Shown here in pieces: positions 30,236 through 36,343 of a stretch of 36,343 bases of DNA. The stretch comes from Candidatus Poribacteria bacterium. GTDB taxonomy: Bacteria; Poribacteria; WGA-4E; WGA-3G. The DNA lies in the NCBI GenBank assembly GCA_022394775.1, contig JAGFCB010000196.1, forward strand, positions 1 to 36,343, in the 5' to 3' direction. Both the position numbers and the translations under genes were made by a program. The stretch's first letter is position 1, and each line of letters begins with the position of its first letter. The notes beneath the pieces are model-generated. The model ran no database searches. It saw only the letters and a list, made by a program, of their open reading frames with translations, and had not been told where the DNA came from.

Positions 30236-32356
30236 ATGGCATCATGGGGAGAAGCAAGTGAATCTCGTCTTATCGGCAAACGGATCCCACGTTTGTCAGG
30301 TAAAGATAAAGTCACTGGAAAAGCGAAGTATACCTTTGATATTAATCGGCCGGGACTGCTTTACGGACGCATCTTACGTTCTGAAATTGCACACGCAGAT
30401 GTTGTAGGATTAGACCTCAGCGATGCAGAAGCACTGCCCGGTGTCAAAGCGGTTCTGCCGCTTATTGAAGTCGGAAAGAAAATTCGGTACCAAGGACAAG
30501 AAATCGCTGCAGTCGCAGCAGAAACGGACGACATCGCTAAAGACGCGATTCGACTGATTCGTGTTGATTTGGAAGAGTTGCCCTATGTCGTTACAGAAGC
30601 AGACGCGATGGCAGAAGGCGCGCCCCAAATCCGAGACGATTGGGAAGGGAATCAGAGCAATCCTGACGTTAGAGAAGAAGGAGACATCACGGCAGGATTT
30701 GAGCAAGCGGCTGTTGAGGTCGAAGTGACCTACCACGCACCTGTCCAAACCCACGTCTGCTTGGAAACGCACGGGAACGTTGCTGAATGGGAAGATGATC
30801 AGCATCTAACCGTTTGGGCATCTACACAAGCCGTTTTTGGTACTCGCAGAGATTTAGCCGGCACCTTTAATCTACCCGCGAACCAGGTGAGGGTTATTAC
30901 TGAGCACATGGGTGGCGGTTTTGGTAGCAAATTCGGGCCGGGTGTTGAAGGACGTACCGCCGCTGAATTAGCACGTATGACGGGTAGAGCGGTCAAGTTG
31001 ATGCTCACTCGCAAAGCGGAGCATCTCGTTGCTGGTAATCGTCCATCAATGACGCAGCACGTGCGCGCTGGTGCGACGAGCGACGGACGGCTCATCGCTT
31101 ACGATATGAAAGGACACGGCACAGGTGGTATCTCCAGCGGTGCCGGTTTCCAAGCGCCTTACGTCTATCACGTACCAAACCGACGCACTGAAAGAGTGAA
31201 CATCGCCGTCAACGCGGGGAACCAGCGTGCGATGCGTGCCCCGGGGCACCCACAAGGCGCGTTTGCTATGGATTCACTGATGGATGAACTTGCCGAAAAA
31301 CTTGGAATGAATCCATTGGAATTCCGCCGTATCAACGATCCAAACGAAACTCGTCAAGCACAATATACGCTTGGCGCGCAAGAGATCGGATGGCACCGCC
31401 GTAACAGCGTTCCAGGTTCTGGGAGTGGCGTGAAGAAACGCGGCATGGGCGTTGGCAGCGGTTTATGGGGCGGCGGCGGCGGGAATAACACCCAAGCACG
31501 TGTCACCATTAATTCGGATGGCTCCGTTGAGGCAGTCACCGGTACACAGGACATCGGCACAGGTGTCCGAACTGCGATTGCTATTATTGTCGCCGAGGAA
31601 TTGGGCTTGAACCCAACCGATATTGGCGTAAAAGTTGGCGATAGCGAACCCGGGCTGCCCTCTGGCGGCAGCGGTGGTAGTCAGACGACGGCATCTGTCG
31701 CACCTGTCATCAAAACGGCGGCAGCGGCAGCGAAACAGAAGCTGTTTGAGCGTATCGCGCCTCAGCTTGAGGCACCTGTGGAAGATTTGCGCGTCGGCAA
31801 CCATACCATCTACGTTGTTTCTGACAGGACAAAGACAATTAAGTGGCAAGTCGCTACTGGACTGCTCGGCATGGAAAGTATCAGCGAAGGTGGACATTGG
31901 GATGAGGATCTCCGTCAAGGCGGGGTCGCAGGCACACAGTTCGCTGAAGTTGAAGTTGATACCGAAACCGGCGCGGTCAGGGTTATCAAGATTGTCGCTG
32001 TCCAAGATTGTGGATTGGCAATCAACCGCTTGACGACTGAGAGTCAGATTAATGGTGGAGTCATCATGGGGTTAGGGCAAGCACTCCTCGAAGAACGTTT
32101 CATGGACCCGCTAACCGGACGTATGCTCAACGCGAACCTTGAGGATTACAAAGTTCCCGGCACTTTTGAGATTCCTGAGATTAAATCCGTCGTTTTCGAT
32201 ACGCATCGGAAGGTGACAGGGGTCGGTGAACCGCCGTGTATTCCAACACCAGGGGCTATCGCAAACGCTGTTTATAACGCAATCGGCGTTCGGGTTCGGG
32301 AGTTGCCTATCACACCCGATAAGGTTCTCAACGCGCTTGCCGAGAAAAAGGCATAA
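30236..32356 (+). CDS. Molybdopterin-binding large subunit of the hydroxylase (PaoC-like)
   Basis: This is the catalytic subunit of the xanthine oxidase family. The 706-residue protein has the N-terminal GKAKYTFDINRPGLLYGR (about 26-43), GGGFGSKFG (about 225-233), NQRAMRAPGHPQGAF (about 328-342), a Gly-rich Moco stretch and the catalytic Glu in VTGVGEPPCIPTPGA near residue 663. It lacks its own signal and would be exported with the Tat-signal-bearing small subunit. The length is close to PaoC (about 730). Aldehydes or N-heterocycles are possible substrates. AGGAGG precedes the ATG. The order here is small-large-FAD, unlike E. coli paoABC. Confidence 0.9.
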   Translation: MASWGEASESRLIGKRIPRLSGKDKVTGKAKYTFDINRPGLLYGRILRSEIAHADVVGLDLSDAEALPGVKAVLPLIEVGKKIRYQGQEIAAVAAETDDIAKDAIRLIRVDLEELPYVVTEADAMAEGAPQIRDDWEGNQSNPDVREEGDITAGFEQAAVEVEVTYHAPVQTHVCLETHGNVAEWEDDQHLTVWASTQAVFGTRRDLAGTFNLPANQVRVITEHMGGGFGSKFGPGVEGRTAAELARMTGRAVKLMLTRKAEHLVAGNRPSMTQHVRAGATSDGRLIAYDMKGHGTGGISSGAGFQAPYVYHVPNRRTERVNIAVNAGNQRAMRAPGHPQGAFAMDSLMDELAEKLGMNPLEFRRINDPNETRQAQYTLGAQEIGWHRRNSVPGSGSGVKKRGMGVGSGLWGGGGGNNTQARVTINSDGSVEAVTGTQDIGTGVRTAIAIIVAEELGLNPTDIGVKVGDSEPGLPSGGSGGSQTTASVAPVIKTAAAAAKQKLFERIAPQLEAPVEDLRVGNHTIYVVSDRTKTIKWQVATGLLGMESISEGGHWDEDLRQGGVAGTQFAEVEVDTETGAVRVIKIVAVQDCGLAINRLTTESQINGGVIMGLGQALLEERFMDPLTGRMLNANLEDYKVPGTFEIPEIKSVVFDTHRKVTGVGEPPCIPTPGAIANAVYNAIGVRVRELPITPDKVLNALAEKKA

Positions 32357-32439
32357 GGAAGAAAGACGTTTTTCGCAACATCAAAAACCTAAGCCTGTAA
32401 TGAAATGGAAGGGTTTTTGCTTGGGGATTTCTTCCAGAA

Positions 32440-32489
32440 CTACGGAAAGGCACTTCATTCATTCAACTCACCTAACCGAACCGCAAGGA
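32440..32489 (+). repeat. Shared leader module, copy 2 (family D), before the FAD subunit
   Basis: This 50-base stretch ends in CGAACCGCAAGGA, identical to the leader of proC at 10443-10455, and shares CTACGGA and CACCT with it. It supplies the Shine-Dalgarno for the ATG at 32501. Confidence 0.55.
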
Positions 32490-32500
32490 AAATTAGAAAA

Positions 32501-33481
32501 ATGGAAAAATTTAGTTATGTCAACGCCACCAGTCTCGAACAGGTCACCGAACTGCTAAGTGACAGTGGATGGGGCGAAGTGATGCTTATCGCAGGCGGCA
32601 CGGATCTGCTCGCTGAACTCAAGGAGTACGTTGCGGCTCCGAAAACGCTCGTTAATCTCAAGACATTGCCCGGAATGGAAGGCATTGAAGCCGATGCATC
32701 GGGCTTAAAAATTGGTGCTTTAACCACCGTCGCTGATATCGCTAAACACCCAACGATTCAGCATCATTATACCGTCTTGGCACAGGCGGCAGTCTCAGTC
32801 GCAACACCGCAGATCCGGAACGTCGGCACACTCGGTGGCAATCTCTGCCAACGGCCTCGATGCTGGTATTATCGCGATGAGAGCACCAACTGCCTGAAAA
32901 AAGGTGGAGACATCTGTTATGCAGTTGATGGCTTGAGCAAGTACCATGCAATCCTCGGCGGTGATCCGGTTTACATTGTGCATCCTTCAGATCTCGCACC
33001 GGCACTTATCGCCCTCGGCGCATCGGTAACGATTGTCGGACCCGAAGGTGAAAAAACGATGTCGCTTGAAGAGTTCTTTACCTTACCGGCAGCGAACCCG
33101 TACCGTGAAAATGTGCTTCAGCCGAATGAAATCGTTGTTAGCGTTCAGGTACCCCCTGCTAAACCTAACACGAAGAGTCTCTATCTCAAAGCACGCGAGA
33201 AAGGCGCGCCGGATTTCGCATTGGCAAGTGTGGCGGGCGTTTTTGAAATGGATGGGAAAACCTGTAAAGCTGCTAACATCGTTCTCGGTGGTGTTGCACC
33301 CGCACCGTGGCGTTCCAAAGAAGCGGAAACCGCCCTTACTGGCAAGATGATCAATGAAATGGTCAGTAAACAGGCGGGCGCGGATGCCGTCAAGGACGCG
33401 CAACCCTTGAACGACAACGCCTATAAGGTGACCTTAACGCAGAATCTCGTCAGCCGCGCTGCTATGATGGCCGCAAGCTAA
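32501..33481 (+). CDS. FAD-binding subunit with a probable [4Fe-4S] insert (PaoB-like)
   Basis: This subunit carries FAD and passes electrons to the acceptor. The 326-residue protein has the FAD motif LIAGGTDLLAELKE (about 29-42) and the second FAD stretch TPQIRNVGTLGGNLCQRPRC (about 102-121). After it come Cys131 and Cys139, so Cys116, 121, 131 and 139 form a four-Cys set as in PaoB and 4-hydroxybenzoyl-CoA reductase beta, which carry an extra [4Fe-4S] cluster. This supports a PaoABC-type enzyme. The ATG at 32501 is chosen over an upstream one (32405) because the upstream part reads through a repeat leader. The next gene follows 12 bases later. Confidence 0.88.
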   Translation: MEKFSYVNATSLEQVTELLSDSGWGEVMLIAGGTDLLAELKEYVAAPKTLVNLKTLPGMEGIEADASGLKIGALTTVADIAKHPTIQHHYTVLAQAAVSVATPQIRNVGTLGGNLCQRPRCWYYRDESTNCLKKGGDICYAVDGLSKYHAILGGDPVYIVHPSDLAPALIALGASVTIVGPEGEKTMSLEEFFTLPAANPYRENVLQPNEIVVSVQVPPAKPNTKSLYLKAREKGAPDFALASVAGVFEMDGKTCKAANIVLGGVAPAPWRSKEAETALTGKMINEMVSKQAGADAVKDAQPLNDNAYKVTLTQNLVSRAAMMAAS

Positions 33482-33493
33482 AGGAGTATCAAT

Positions 33494-33733
33494 ATGTTAG
33501 AAGGAAAAACACTTCCAATCCTTAATCGTCCGATATGCCAGAACCTCCGGACGAAGGCGATTTACATTCCGGGCGGCAATCTGCAGAACCTGGTTGAAAA
33601 CAATCCCGGTTCGCACTATTGGTGCAACTGCACGATGCAAGTCGTAGGACCCGACGATCAATTTGTATCGCCAGATGCTTGCAAACAGTCGCGCGCCTGT
33701 TTTGACCCCATTGGCGGAAAGCCAGTGGTGTAA
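33494..33733 (+). CDS. Small Cys-rich protein of the hydroxylase operon, unknown
   Basis: The 79-residue protein follows the FAD subunit after 12 bases with AAAGGAG, and a terminator follows it, so it is the last gene of the operon. It has five cysteines: one in RPICQN (residue 15), YWCNCTM (two) and ACKQSRACF (two), which could bind a metal or form disulfides. No family or signal peptide was recognised. It may be an accessory factor or an extra redox-site protein, but this is only suggested by position. Confidence 0.75.
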   Translation: MLEGKTLPILNRPICQNLRTKAIYIPGGNLQNLVENNPGSHYWCNCTMQVVGPDDQFVSPDACKQSRACFDPIGGKPVV

Positions 33734-33749
33734 TCGCATAATCAACGAA

Positions 33750-33784
33750 AAAGGGCAGCCAACACGTTATACTGACTGCCCTTT
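33750..33784 (+). terminator. Rho-independent terminator of the hydroxylase operon
   Basis: AAAGGGCAG (33750-33758) pairs with CTGCCCTTT (33776-33784), a nine-pair stem with a 17-base loop. The tail after the stem is T-poor (AAATAG), but the stem itself ends in T residues. Confidence 0.65.
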
Positions 33785-33853
33785 AAATAGTCCTTGTGAA
33801 TTGTGGGATTATTCGCAAGACTGTTGAGCAGTATCGAAAACCCGATTTTGACA

Positions 33854-33927
33854 ACGGAAAAATCGGTGCGGAAACTCAATAGTTAAAAATACGGAAAAAT
33901 CGGTGCGGAAACCCAATAGTTAAAAAC
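33854..33927 (+). repeat. Two 37-bp direct repeats abutting a start codon
   Basis: Units 33854-33890 and 33891-33927 agree at 35 of 37 positions. The second ends immediately before the ATG of the CopD-like gene, so that gene has a duplicated upstream region and no clear Shine-Dalgarno. TTGACA at 33848-33853 precedes the first unit. Confidence 0.85.
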
Positions 33928-34386
33928 ATGTTAGTGGAATCTTTGATACAATGGATACATGTCGGATCTGTTGTCCTGATGATAGGAGGCTTCTTTTTTT
34001 TTCGCGTCGTGCTGCTACCAATTGCCAGCCGTTCCGCTGATCCCGCAGCGTTGATCACATCGGCACTGCGACGTTTCAGCGGTGTCGTCTGGACAGCGTT
34101 GTTAACCATCCTCATATCTGGGTTGTATAACTTTATAACTTTTTTTCGTGCCGCACGCGCCGATGCCGCCGTTGACCTTGTCGCTTCAGATTACTCGCTC
34201 TATATCTTCGTCTTAGGTATCAAACTCTTCATCGTCTTTTTAATATTTACATTAGCAATTGCCCTAACGTTCCCATATCCGGTGTTTGGCGTGTATCAAA
34301 AGAAACCTGCACCGTGGCTCAACCTCACGGTAATCTTAGGATTAATAGTTATCTTCTTATCTGCATATTTACGTCGGTTAGGTTAA
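33928..34386 (+). CDS. CopD-like four-helix membrane protein
   Basis: The 152-residue protein has four membrane helices (about residues 8-28, 49-70, 91-113 and 130-147). The first contains LIQWIHVGSVVLMIGGFFFF, whose His-Val pattern is typical of CopD/DUF-type four-helix proteins; the third is YIFVLGIKLFIVFLIFTLA. CopD proteins are linked to copper homeostasis, but this stand-alone type is not well characterised. No copper gene is near. The 37-bp tandem repeat touches the ATG. Confidence 0.65.
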   Translation: MLVESLIQWIHVGSVVLMIGGFFFFRVVLLPIASRSADPAALITSALRRFSGVVWTALLTILISGLYNFITFFRAARADAAVDLVASDYSLYIFVLGIKLFIVFLIFTLAIALTFPYPVFGVYQKKPAPWLNLTVILGLIVIFLSAYLRRLG

Positions 34387-34394
34387 AAAACTTG

Positions 34395-34552
34395 TTATAG
34401 TAAAGCCCGAAAATAAGTTGACATTTACCAATAATAGCTGTCCCTCACCGCATCTCCAGATTCCGCCCTGATAAGGGGTGTTTTTGCTGGGGTGTTTCCC
34501 GTAGGGGGGTTGTGCGGATTAAGGTGTCCAATTAATTATGGGTTTACTATAA
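34395..34552. mobile_element. MITE-like element, family B copy 2
   Basis: Ends TTATAGTAAA (34395-34404) and TTTACTATAA (34543-34552) are perfect 10-bp inverted repeats, with imperfect similarity for about 30 bases. GTGTCCAATTAATT (34524-34537) matches family B copy 1 inverted. The interior contains CCCTGATAAGGG, also seen in family A copy 1. It lies eight bases after the CopD-like gene. Confidence 0.65.
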
Positions 34553-34619
34553 ACAAGCGGAGGCAACACTTGCTGAAAAATCGGAGTCGCCGTAGATAGC
34601 AAAAACCTTACACCTCAAA

Positions 34620-34647
34620 CTGACAGCCGACTACTGACGGCTGTCAG
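34620..34647 (+). promoter_or_regulatory. Perfect hairpin 21 bases before phyH
   Basis: CTGACAGCCG (34620-34629) pairs perfectly with CGGCTGTCAG (34638-34647) around an eight-base loop. It ends just before the TGGAGGA ribosome-binding site. It could be an operator or a 5'-leader hairpin; the sequence also resembles the common 'CTGACGACTGAC' repeats of the window. Confidence 0.6.
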
Positions 34648-34668
34648 CCTTAGTTACTGGAGGAAAAG

Positions 34669-35487
34669 ATGGCAGTTTTGAGTTCCGAAGACCACGCTTT
34701 TTGGGAAGAACACGGCTATGTCGTTATCCATGACGCAGCACCACCTGAGTTAATACAGACTGCCGCACAAGCAGTCTGGGACTTCCTCGAAATGGATGCC
34801 AGCGATCCTGACAGTTGGTACCCTGACCCACCGCGTAAGGGGATCATGGTGGAAATCTACCAGCATCCAGCCTTATGGGCAACGCGTCAATACCCACGTA
34901 TCCACCAGGCTTTCTCGGAAATTTGGGACAATGAAAAGCTATGGGTAAGTTTTGATCGTGCCAGCATGAGTCCACCCAATATCCCCGATAAATTTGAACG
35001 TACAAACTTAGGACTCCACTGGGATATGACCGTGGAAGCCCCTGTCCGATTCCATGTGCAAGGCGTTCTTTACCTCACCGATACCGCCGCCAACCAAGGC
35101 GCGTTCACTTGTGTACCGGGGTTCCATAATAAGATTGATGAATGGCTAAACAGCCTTCCAACTGATGCCGATCCGAGGCAGCAAAATTTGGAGGCACTCG
35201 GCGCAATTCCAGTCCCGGGTAAAGCGGGTGATCTCGTCATTTGGCACAGCGCATTGCCACACAGTGCCGGCATTAATACTGCAGATAAACCACGGGTCGT
35301 CCAATATATCACTATGACACCGACAGGCGAGGCGAACCCTGAAGCACGCGAGCGACGCATCAACGCTTGGAAAGAACGGATGGCAGGCTTTGGCGGCGAA
35401 CGTCCCGAAAAAGAACATGAATCAGGCGAAACCGCATACCTCACCGAGCTTGGGAAAAGGCTACTGGGGCTTGAAACGTGGGGATGA
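34669..35487 (+). CDS. Phytanoyl-CoA dioxygenase (PhyH) family oxygenase
   Basis: The family uses Fe(II) and 2-oxoglutarate to hydroxylate or halogenate small molecules. The 272-residue protein has the iron motif LHWDMTVEAP (His and Asp), the distal ligand in WHSALPHSAGIN and the 2-oxoglutarate Arg in KPRVVQYIT. The start FWEEHGYVVIHDA is typical. GGAGGA lies five bases before the ATG. The stop overlaps the following FkbM methyltransferase (ATGA), so the two enzymes are co-translated and may act on one metabolite. The substrate is unknown. Expansion of PhyH genes is characteristic of Poribacteria. Confidence 0.88.
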   Translation: MAVLSSEDHAFWEEHGYVVIHDAAPPELIQTAAQAVWDFLEMDASDPDSWYPDPPRKGIMVEIYQHPALWATRQYPRIHQAFSEIWDNEKLWVSFDRASMSPPNIPDKFERTNLGLHWDMTVEAPVRFHVQGVLYLTDTAANQGAFTCVPGFHNKIDEWLNSLPTDADPRQQNLEALGAIPVPGKAGDLVIWHSALPHSAGINTADKPRVVQYITMTPTGEANPEARERRINAWKERMAGFGGERPEKEHESGETAYLTELGKRLLGLETWG

Positions 35488-36343
35488 ACCCGCAACTCAA
35501 CCGACTTGTCCGGGGTTATCTCTCGTGGTGTCCGATCACTGACGGGAAACGGCTCCTTTTGAACCTGACCAGAGATTGGATTACACCGGAAGACCCAATT
35601 GTTACTTTTGAAACCAAGTACCCGTTCCGCTTAAAAGCCAACTTAGCGAATCCGGAGCACCAGTATCTCTATTTTTATGGTACGCATGACGAGCGATATA
35701 TCGTCACTAAACTCCGAAAATTAATCAAACCGGGGGACATCTGTTGGGACATCGGTGCTAACATCGGGTTCTATACATGCCTTCTCGCTTCGCGGGTCGG
35801 GGACAATGGGGCAGTTGTCGCATTTGAACCCGCGTCGCGCACCTATGGTTACCTTAAGGAAAATGTCTCTCTAAACCAGTACGCGAACGTTACTGTCGTC
35901 AATAAAGGGTTGGGTGACAAACAAGAACAGCGATACCTCCACTATTCCGAGGCGGGGCTTGCCGAAGGCACTGCTTCGTTAAAATATGCTGACGGGCGCG
36001 CAGCATCTGAACGCGTAACACTCGACACGATTGACAACCTTATCCGCGAACTTCCTGCTCCTGAATTTGTCAAAATTGATGTAGAGGGGTATCAGTTGGA
36101 AGTCTTGCGTGGTGGCGCGCATTTCTTAAAAACACACGCACCTCTCTTAATAGCAGAACTTAAAGATGTTGGCGAAACAAATCGTGACATTTTCGAGGAG
36201 ATTGAAGATTACGTTACAGATTTAGGGTATCAGTTATATAAAATCAGGAAACATTCTATTCAACGATGTAAAAAGCTTTCTGACATAACTGAAAGGAATT
36301 TCCTTCTTGTCAAAGAGCATTCTCGGGCTTTTTCCAGAATTTT
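35484..36343 (+). CDS. FkbM-family methyltransferase, C-terminus beyond the window
   Basis: The frame stays open for 286 codons to the end of the window. SAM-binding motif I is CWDIGANIGFYTCLLA (about residues 88-103), followed by VVAFEPAS and the family motif KIDVEGYQLEVLRGG (about 197-211). FkbM proteins are O-methyltransferases of natural products, sugars or glycolipids. An N-terminal segment of about 80 residues precedes the methyltransferase fold. It overlaps the PhyH gene by four bases, so coupled expression is expected. The gene is cut by the window edge. Confidence 0.9.
   Translation, partial: MNPQLNRLVRGYLSWCPITDGKRLLLNLTRDWITPEDPIVTFETKYPFRLKANLANPEHQYLYFYGTHDERYIVTKLRKLIKPGDICWDIGANIGFYTCLLASRVGDNGAVVAFEPASRTYGYLKENVSLNQYANVTVVNKGLGDKQEQRYLHYSEAGLAEGTASLKYADGRAASERVTLDTIDNLIRELPAPEFVKIDVEGYQLEVLRGGAHFLKTHAPLLIAELKDVGETNRDIFEEIEDYVTDLGYQLYKIRKHSIQRCKKLSDITERNFLLVKEHSRAFSRI

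Noticed and set aside
31463..32005. 180-codon minus-strand frame inside the Moco subunit gene
   Set aside because: Antisense shadow of the conserved large subunit; the translation has no recognisable features.

Overview
The window looks like a piece of a Gram-negative bacterial chromosome of roughly middling GC. It carries WaaA (Kdo transfer), LspA, TatA/TatC and lipoprotein signals. The mix of a phytanoyl-CoA dioxygenase-like enzyme, a Gfo/Idh/MocA oxidoreductase, a DUF6785-type membrane protein, a caspase/PEGA protein, a DNRLRE-type secreted protein and a DUF5678-like/retropepsin pair, with many short intergenic repeats, resembles Candidatus Poribacteria. That assignment is inference from gene content; no rRNA or marker tree is available here. 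No rRNA, tRNA or CRISPR was seen.

Layout. (1) 1-2643: truncated DUF6785-like gene and an orphan ABC-2 permease (minus strand), then a Gfo/Idh/MocA oxidoreductase. (2) 2644-4862: a gene-poor, repeat-rich stretch with a helically phased TGTGACGT array centred on a perfect 30-bp palindrome, tandem 12-mers, hairpin repeats and a dead IS3-type orfA. (3) 4863-5512: a small two-gene module (DUF5678-like protein plus retropepsin-like aspartic protease) with its own promoter and terminator. (4) 5956-8956: tatA, tatC, a coiled-coil zinc-ribbon protein, a cupin and pgeF. (5) 9589-18934: a housekeeping run of yggS, proC, yggT, an IleRS-like gene in the usual ileS slot, lspA, a small secreted protein, fmt, a PASTA protein, rpe and rsmE. 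(6) 19065-20863: an M20 deacylase convergent with moaD-moaE. (7) 20864-25359: two MITE-like elements, a lipoprotein, folB, a phosphodiester-glycosidase-like protein, a REP hairpin array, a DNRLRE-like protein and Rpn-type remnants. (8) 25396-29209: caspase/PEGA protein with a duplicated C-terminus, waaA and a thioredoxin. (9) 29507-33733: a three-subunit molybdenum hydroxylase resembling periplasmic PaoABC, with a small Cys-rich protein. (10) 33928-36343: a CopD-like membrane protein, a MITE, PhyH and a truncated FkbM methyltransferase.

The functional thread is molybdoenzyme export: MoaD/MoaE help make the cofactor, the [2Fe-2S] subunit carries a Tat signal, and TatA/TatC supply the translocon. 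The most unusual items are the IleRS homologue that keeps the overall IleRS architecture but has lost HIGH, KMSKS and the editing motif; MoaD with three residues after its Gly-Gly because those codons double as the moaE Shine-Dalgarno; probable AUU starts for rpe and proC; a probable leaderless M20 mRNA; the phased palindrome array; and repeat families that include promoter-proximal MITEs and shared ribosome-binding leaders.
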